In this document: piece after piece, positions 61,791 to 64,000 of the stretch
Layout of the letters: the number at the start of each line of letters is the position of its first letter
Numbering within the stretch: the first letter of the stretch is position 1
Assembly: GCA_020632715.1 (NCBI GenBank)
Contig: JACKFA010000003.1
Span: 248,001-312,000 of the forward strand
Reading direction: 5' to 3'
From: Deltaproteobacteria bacterium
GTDB taxonomy: Bacteria > Myxococcota_A > UBA9042 > PHBI01
Length of the DNA stretch: 64,000 bases
Program-made: the position numbers and the translations under genes
Notes under the pieces: model-generated
The model's database searches: none
Seen by the model: only the letters and a program-made list of their open reading frames with translations
Told to the model about the DNA's origin: nothing

Positions 61791-63533
61791 TCATGGCTCG
61801 GGCTCGAAGCCTCCCGGCAAGGGCGGCGGCGTCCCCGCGGCGCCCGGCGCCCGCGGGATCGGCGGTGGTGCGGCGCCCCCGGAGGCCGGCTGCGCCTCGT
61901 CACTCGCCCCCTCGGCGCCCTCCGGCGCCGCCGGCGTCTGCGTGCCCACGGGCCTCTCGAGCGGTCGCGTCGTCGCCACCGGCCGCTCCGAAGGCGGCGG
62001 ATCGGGGACGCGCTCCCCGTCCTCGAGCGTCTCGGCGGTCGCGCTCTGCGCCGGTCGCGGCGTCACGGGCGCGGCCGGCGCGGCAGCGGGAGGCGACGCG
62101 GCGGCGGGCGGGTCCTGAGGGGCCACCGCAGGCACCGACGGCGGCATCGGCCGCCTCTCCTCGAGCCCCGTCGCCGCGAGCATCGCCGTCAGCGTGTCCG
62201 GTCGCGGCGACGCCTTCGGCCGGAAGCTCGCCGGCAGGGTCTCCGCCTTGGCCCGCTCCGCCTGTCGCGGCCGCGTCATCACGCGCGTCGACGCCTCCGC
62301 GCTCCGGAAGAGCGGGCTCAGGTTCGGCATCAGCCGCGCCGCGTCCTGCACGCGGTGCGCGAGCGCGCGCGCCACGGCCGTCACGAGCTTCAGCGCCACC
62401 ATCGGCGCCTCGATGCGCAGCGTCTCGAGCCCCGCCGGGCGGATCCCCAGCACCAGCGCCGGCGCGTCTTCCTTGGCGGCGAGCGTCACCGGGCTCAGCG
62501 TGTCGTCGAAGAGCGCGTCCTCGCCGAACACGTCGCCTGCCTCGAGGAGGCCGACGACCGTCCCACCCCGCGACACCTCGACCGCCCCCGCGCCGACCAC
62601 GATGAGCCCGCTGTGGTGCTGCCCCTGCTGCACGAGCCGCTCGCCCGGCCCGAGCCGGCGCTGCTCCGTCTCGGTCGCGAGCCGCCGCAGCTCGAGGTCC
62701 GTGAGGCCCTGGAAGAGGGGCGCGCGCCGGAGCGCCTCCGCCACCATCATCCGCTCCTCCGCCGACACCCGGCTCGGCGCGTCCGACACCTGCACGACGA
62801 GCGCCGTGATGTTGTCGCGGCCGCCGGCGGCGTTCGCGCGGTCGATGAGCTCGTCGGCCGCCTGCACGAGGTCGTCCTGGCCGAGGACGAAGGCGATCTC
62901 CTCGTCCGTCACGAGCCCATGGAGGCCGTCCGAGCAGAGGAGGAAGCGATCGCCCGGCTCGACGCGGGCGTAGCGCGCGTCCACCTCGACCACGGCGTGC
63001 ACGCCGACCGCCCGGGTGATGGCGTTCTTCAGGCGCGGGTCGACCGAGTCGGCGTCGACGTTCATCGTGCGCGCCATCTCGTTCACGAGCGAGTGGTCGT
63101 CCGTGAGGCGCGTCAGCTCGCCGCCGCGGCGCCGGTAGATCCGCGTGTCGCCGACGTGCGCGATGAAGGCGCGGTCGCGCGCGAGCAAGAGCAGCGACAG
63201 CGTCGTCCCCATGCCGCGCTGCGCCGGGTTCGACTGCCCGCGCTCGTGCACCCGCTGGTTCGCCACGTGCACCGCGTCCTCGATGAGCGCGAGCACGTCG
63301 CCCTCCTCGTAGCGGCCGTCGGCGTACTCGAAGCCGTCGATCACGTCGCGGCGTCGGAGGAGCGTCTCGCGAACGACGTTCACCGCCGTCGCGCTCGCGA
63401 TCTCGCCGCCCTGATGCCCGCCCATCCCATCGCACACGATGTAGAGCTTCAGCTTCCGGTCGACGAGGAAGTTGTCCTCGTTGTTCGAGCGCAGCTTCCC
63501 GACGTCCGTCCGCGCGCTGAACGTGACGGTCAT
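61791..63533 (-). CDS. PP2C phosphatase fused to cyclic-nucleotide-binding domain
   Basis: 580 residues: a PPM/PP2C phosphatase (about 1-240) with metal motifs YIVCDGMGGHQGGEIAS, HVGDTRIYR and AGGRDNITALVV; a cNMP-binding domain (about 255-390) with ERLVQQGQHHSGLIVVGAG and GDVFGEDALF; and a Pro/Ala-rich tail of 150 residues. Substrate proteins are probably Ser/Thr-phosphorylated, as in Hanks-kinase-rich Myxococcota. Whether the cNMP domain binds cAMP or cGMP, or is degenerate, is unclear: the Arg of the phosphate cassette (usually R-S/A-A) is not evident. ATG 63533 is used; GTG 63569 is an alternative. Confidence 0.88.
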   Translation of the reverse strand: MTVTFSARTDVGKLRSNNEDNFLVDRKLKLYIVCDGMGGHQGGEIASATAVNVVRETLLRRRDVIDGFEYADGRYEEGDVLALIEDAVHVANQRVHERGQSNPAQRGMGTTLSLLLLARDRAFIAHVGDTRIYRRRGGELTRLTDDHSLVNEMARTMNVDADSVDPRLKNAITRAVGVHAVVEVDARYARVEPGDRFLLCSDGLHGLVTDEEIAFVLGQDDLVQAADELIDRANAAGGRDNITALVVQVSDAPSRVSAEERMMVAEALRRAPLFQGLTDLELRRLATETEQRRLGPGERLVQQGQHHSGLIVVGAGAVEVSRGGTVVGLLEAGDVFGEDALFDDTLSPVTLAAKEDAPALVLGIRPAGLETLRIEAPMVALKLVTAVARALAHRVQDAARLMPNLSPLFRSAEASTRVMTRPRQAERAKAETLPASFRPKASPRPDTLTAMLAATGLEERRPMPPSVPAVAPQDPPAAASPPAAAPAAPVTPRPAQSATAETLEDGERVPDPPPSERPVATTRPLERPVGTQTPAAPEGAEGASDEAQPASGGAAPPPIPRAPGAAGTPPPLPGGFEPEP

Positions 63534-63663
63534 CGGTCGGGTCGCTTGCGGTGAGTCTTCCGGAGTCACCTGACGCGAACGTCCTCTTCTTCGCGGGGAC
63601 GGGCGCTCGCCGAGGGCTCTAGCGGCGCGGGGAGAACCGAGCGCCCAGCGGCTGGGGCTCGCG

Positions 63664-63749
63664 TACCGAAGGTCGGGCTCGAACCGACACGAGAGTCACC
63701 TCTCACTGGATTTTGAGTCCAGCGCGTCTACCAATTCCGCCACTTCGGC
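63664..63749 (-). tRNA. tRNA-Leu (CAA anticodon)
   Basis: 86-nt tRNA with a long variable arm. The acceptor GCCGAAG faces CTTCGGT (first pair G-U), and the anticodon loop CTCAAAA between CTGGA and TCCAG gives anticodon CAA, which reads UUG. CCA is not encoded. It lies 130 bp upstream of the PP2C-cNMP start on the same strand. Confidence 0.93.
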
Positions 63750-63888
63750 AAGGGATGAACGGGCGGAGCATAGCGCGGGAGCGACGCCTGTCAACGAAAC
63801 CCGCCACGCCGCGGCGCCCCCGGACACGGGCCTCCAGCGCGGCCCCCGGCGCTTCCGTCCCGGCCCGAGCCGTGACAAGCTAGGCGGC

Positions 63889-64000
63889 GTGGAAAGCCCA
63901 GACGCCGCCGTCCCCCCCGCCGCCTCCTTCCGCCTCGCCGTCCTCGGCGTCGGCCACATGGGCGAGGCCCTCGTCCGCGGCGTCGTCGGCGCCGGCGTCG
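63889..64000 (+). CDS. proC: Pyrroline-5-carboxylate reductase, N-terminus only
   Basis: Only the first ~37 codons are in the window. After a 15-residue leader (MESPDAAVPPAASFR), the dinucleotide-binding start LAVLGVGHMGEALVRGVV matches ProC, which reduces pyrroline-5-carboxylate in proline synthesis. GTG 63889 is the best start, though the ribosome site GGCGGC is weak. Other ProC-like NAD(P)-binding proteins share this motif, so the assignment needs the missing part. Confidence 0.65.
   Translation, partial: MESPDAAVPPAASFRLAVLGVGHMGEALVRGVVGAGV

Overview
This 64-kb window is a very GC-rich bacterial chromosome segment; by eye well over 70% G+C in the genes, with codons ending almost always in C or G. 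It looks like Myxococcota (former Deltaproteobacteria). The reasons are the lysS-lolC-lolD-bamA-skp order, the many lipoproteins with Asp/Thr-rich or Cys-rich linkers, kelch and PEGA-type surface proteins, a PP2C phosphatase fused to a cyclic-nucleotide domain, and short proteins with a Cys-TM-Arg tail. No phage, plasmid, CRISPR array or classical antiviral island was recognised. Most of the window is chromosomal housekeeping mixed with poorly characterised envelope genes.

Layout. 0-7 kb: efp with its modifying enzyme gene epmA, a UPF1/IGHMBP2-like helicase, an HU/IHF protein behind a clear sigma70-type promoter, a DUF368 (PopT-like) membrane protein, fxsA and a rhomboid protease. 7-14.3 kb: a minus-strand outer-membrane biogenesis operon lysS > lolC > lolD > bamA > skp with overlapping stops and starts, ending in a strong hairpin. 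14.4-18.6 kb: a thiolase coupled to a DRE-TIM metallolyase, diverging from a hutH gene broken by three compensating frameshifts. 18.6-18.9 kb: two palindromic repeat units. 18.9-28 kb: DUF962, dnaK, an 11-repeat lipoprotein coupled to a von Willebrand A lipoprotein, and a HEAT-repeat protein. 28-33.5 kb: an M15 peptidase, then thiolase, enoyl-CoA hydratase, B12-binding mutase subunit, ECF sigma factor and NrsF-like anti-sigma on the plus strand, and a Cys-rich lipoprotein. 33.6-37.3 kb: a frameshifted glycosyltransferase, a heavily indel-damaged membrane protein and meaB. 37.4-40.9 kb: low-molecular-weight phosphatase overlapping a fructosamine-kinase-family gene, a glutaredoxin lipoprotein, a PilZ-like protein and an RNase Z-like enzyme. 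41-45.1 kb: lipoprotein, kelch lipoprotein, PEGA protein and a small membrane protein. 45.15-45.51 kb: two tandem copies of a 180-bp repeat. 45.5-52 kb: a lipoprotein with three DsbA-like domains, a transglutaminase lipoprotein, a lamin-tail lipoprotein and a zinc-type oxidoreductase. 52.4-57.4 kb: argC-argB coupled to a YdcF-like protein with an Asp-Thr linker, an acidic protein, an AlkB homologue and a Cys-rich/PEGA-like protein. 57.4-64 kb: a soluble PAS-PAS chemoreceptor followed by a MITE-like palindrome, an unknown helical protein, two tRNA-Leu genes, a 37-residue basic protein, a LamG-like lipoprotein, the PP2C-cNMP protein and the start of proC.

How the genes work together. Three themes stand out. 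(1) Envelope assembly: Lol, Bam and Skp in one operon, with lipoproteins for that pathway encoded all over the window. (2) Acyl-CoA/propionyl-CoA metabolism: two thiolases, a hydratase, a stand-alone B12 domain and MeaB. (3) Protein repair and redox: epmA/efp, dnaK, the FN3K-LMW-PTP pair, a triple-DsbA lipoprotein and a glutaredoxin lipoprotein. The candidates most worth study are the triple-DsbA lipoprotein, the coupled vWA/11-repeat lipoprotein pair, the 153-bp MITE-like element with target duplication, and the 180-bp tandem repeat. The clustered frameshifts in hutH and around 34-36 kb look like either assembly error or very recent decay and should be checked against reads.
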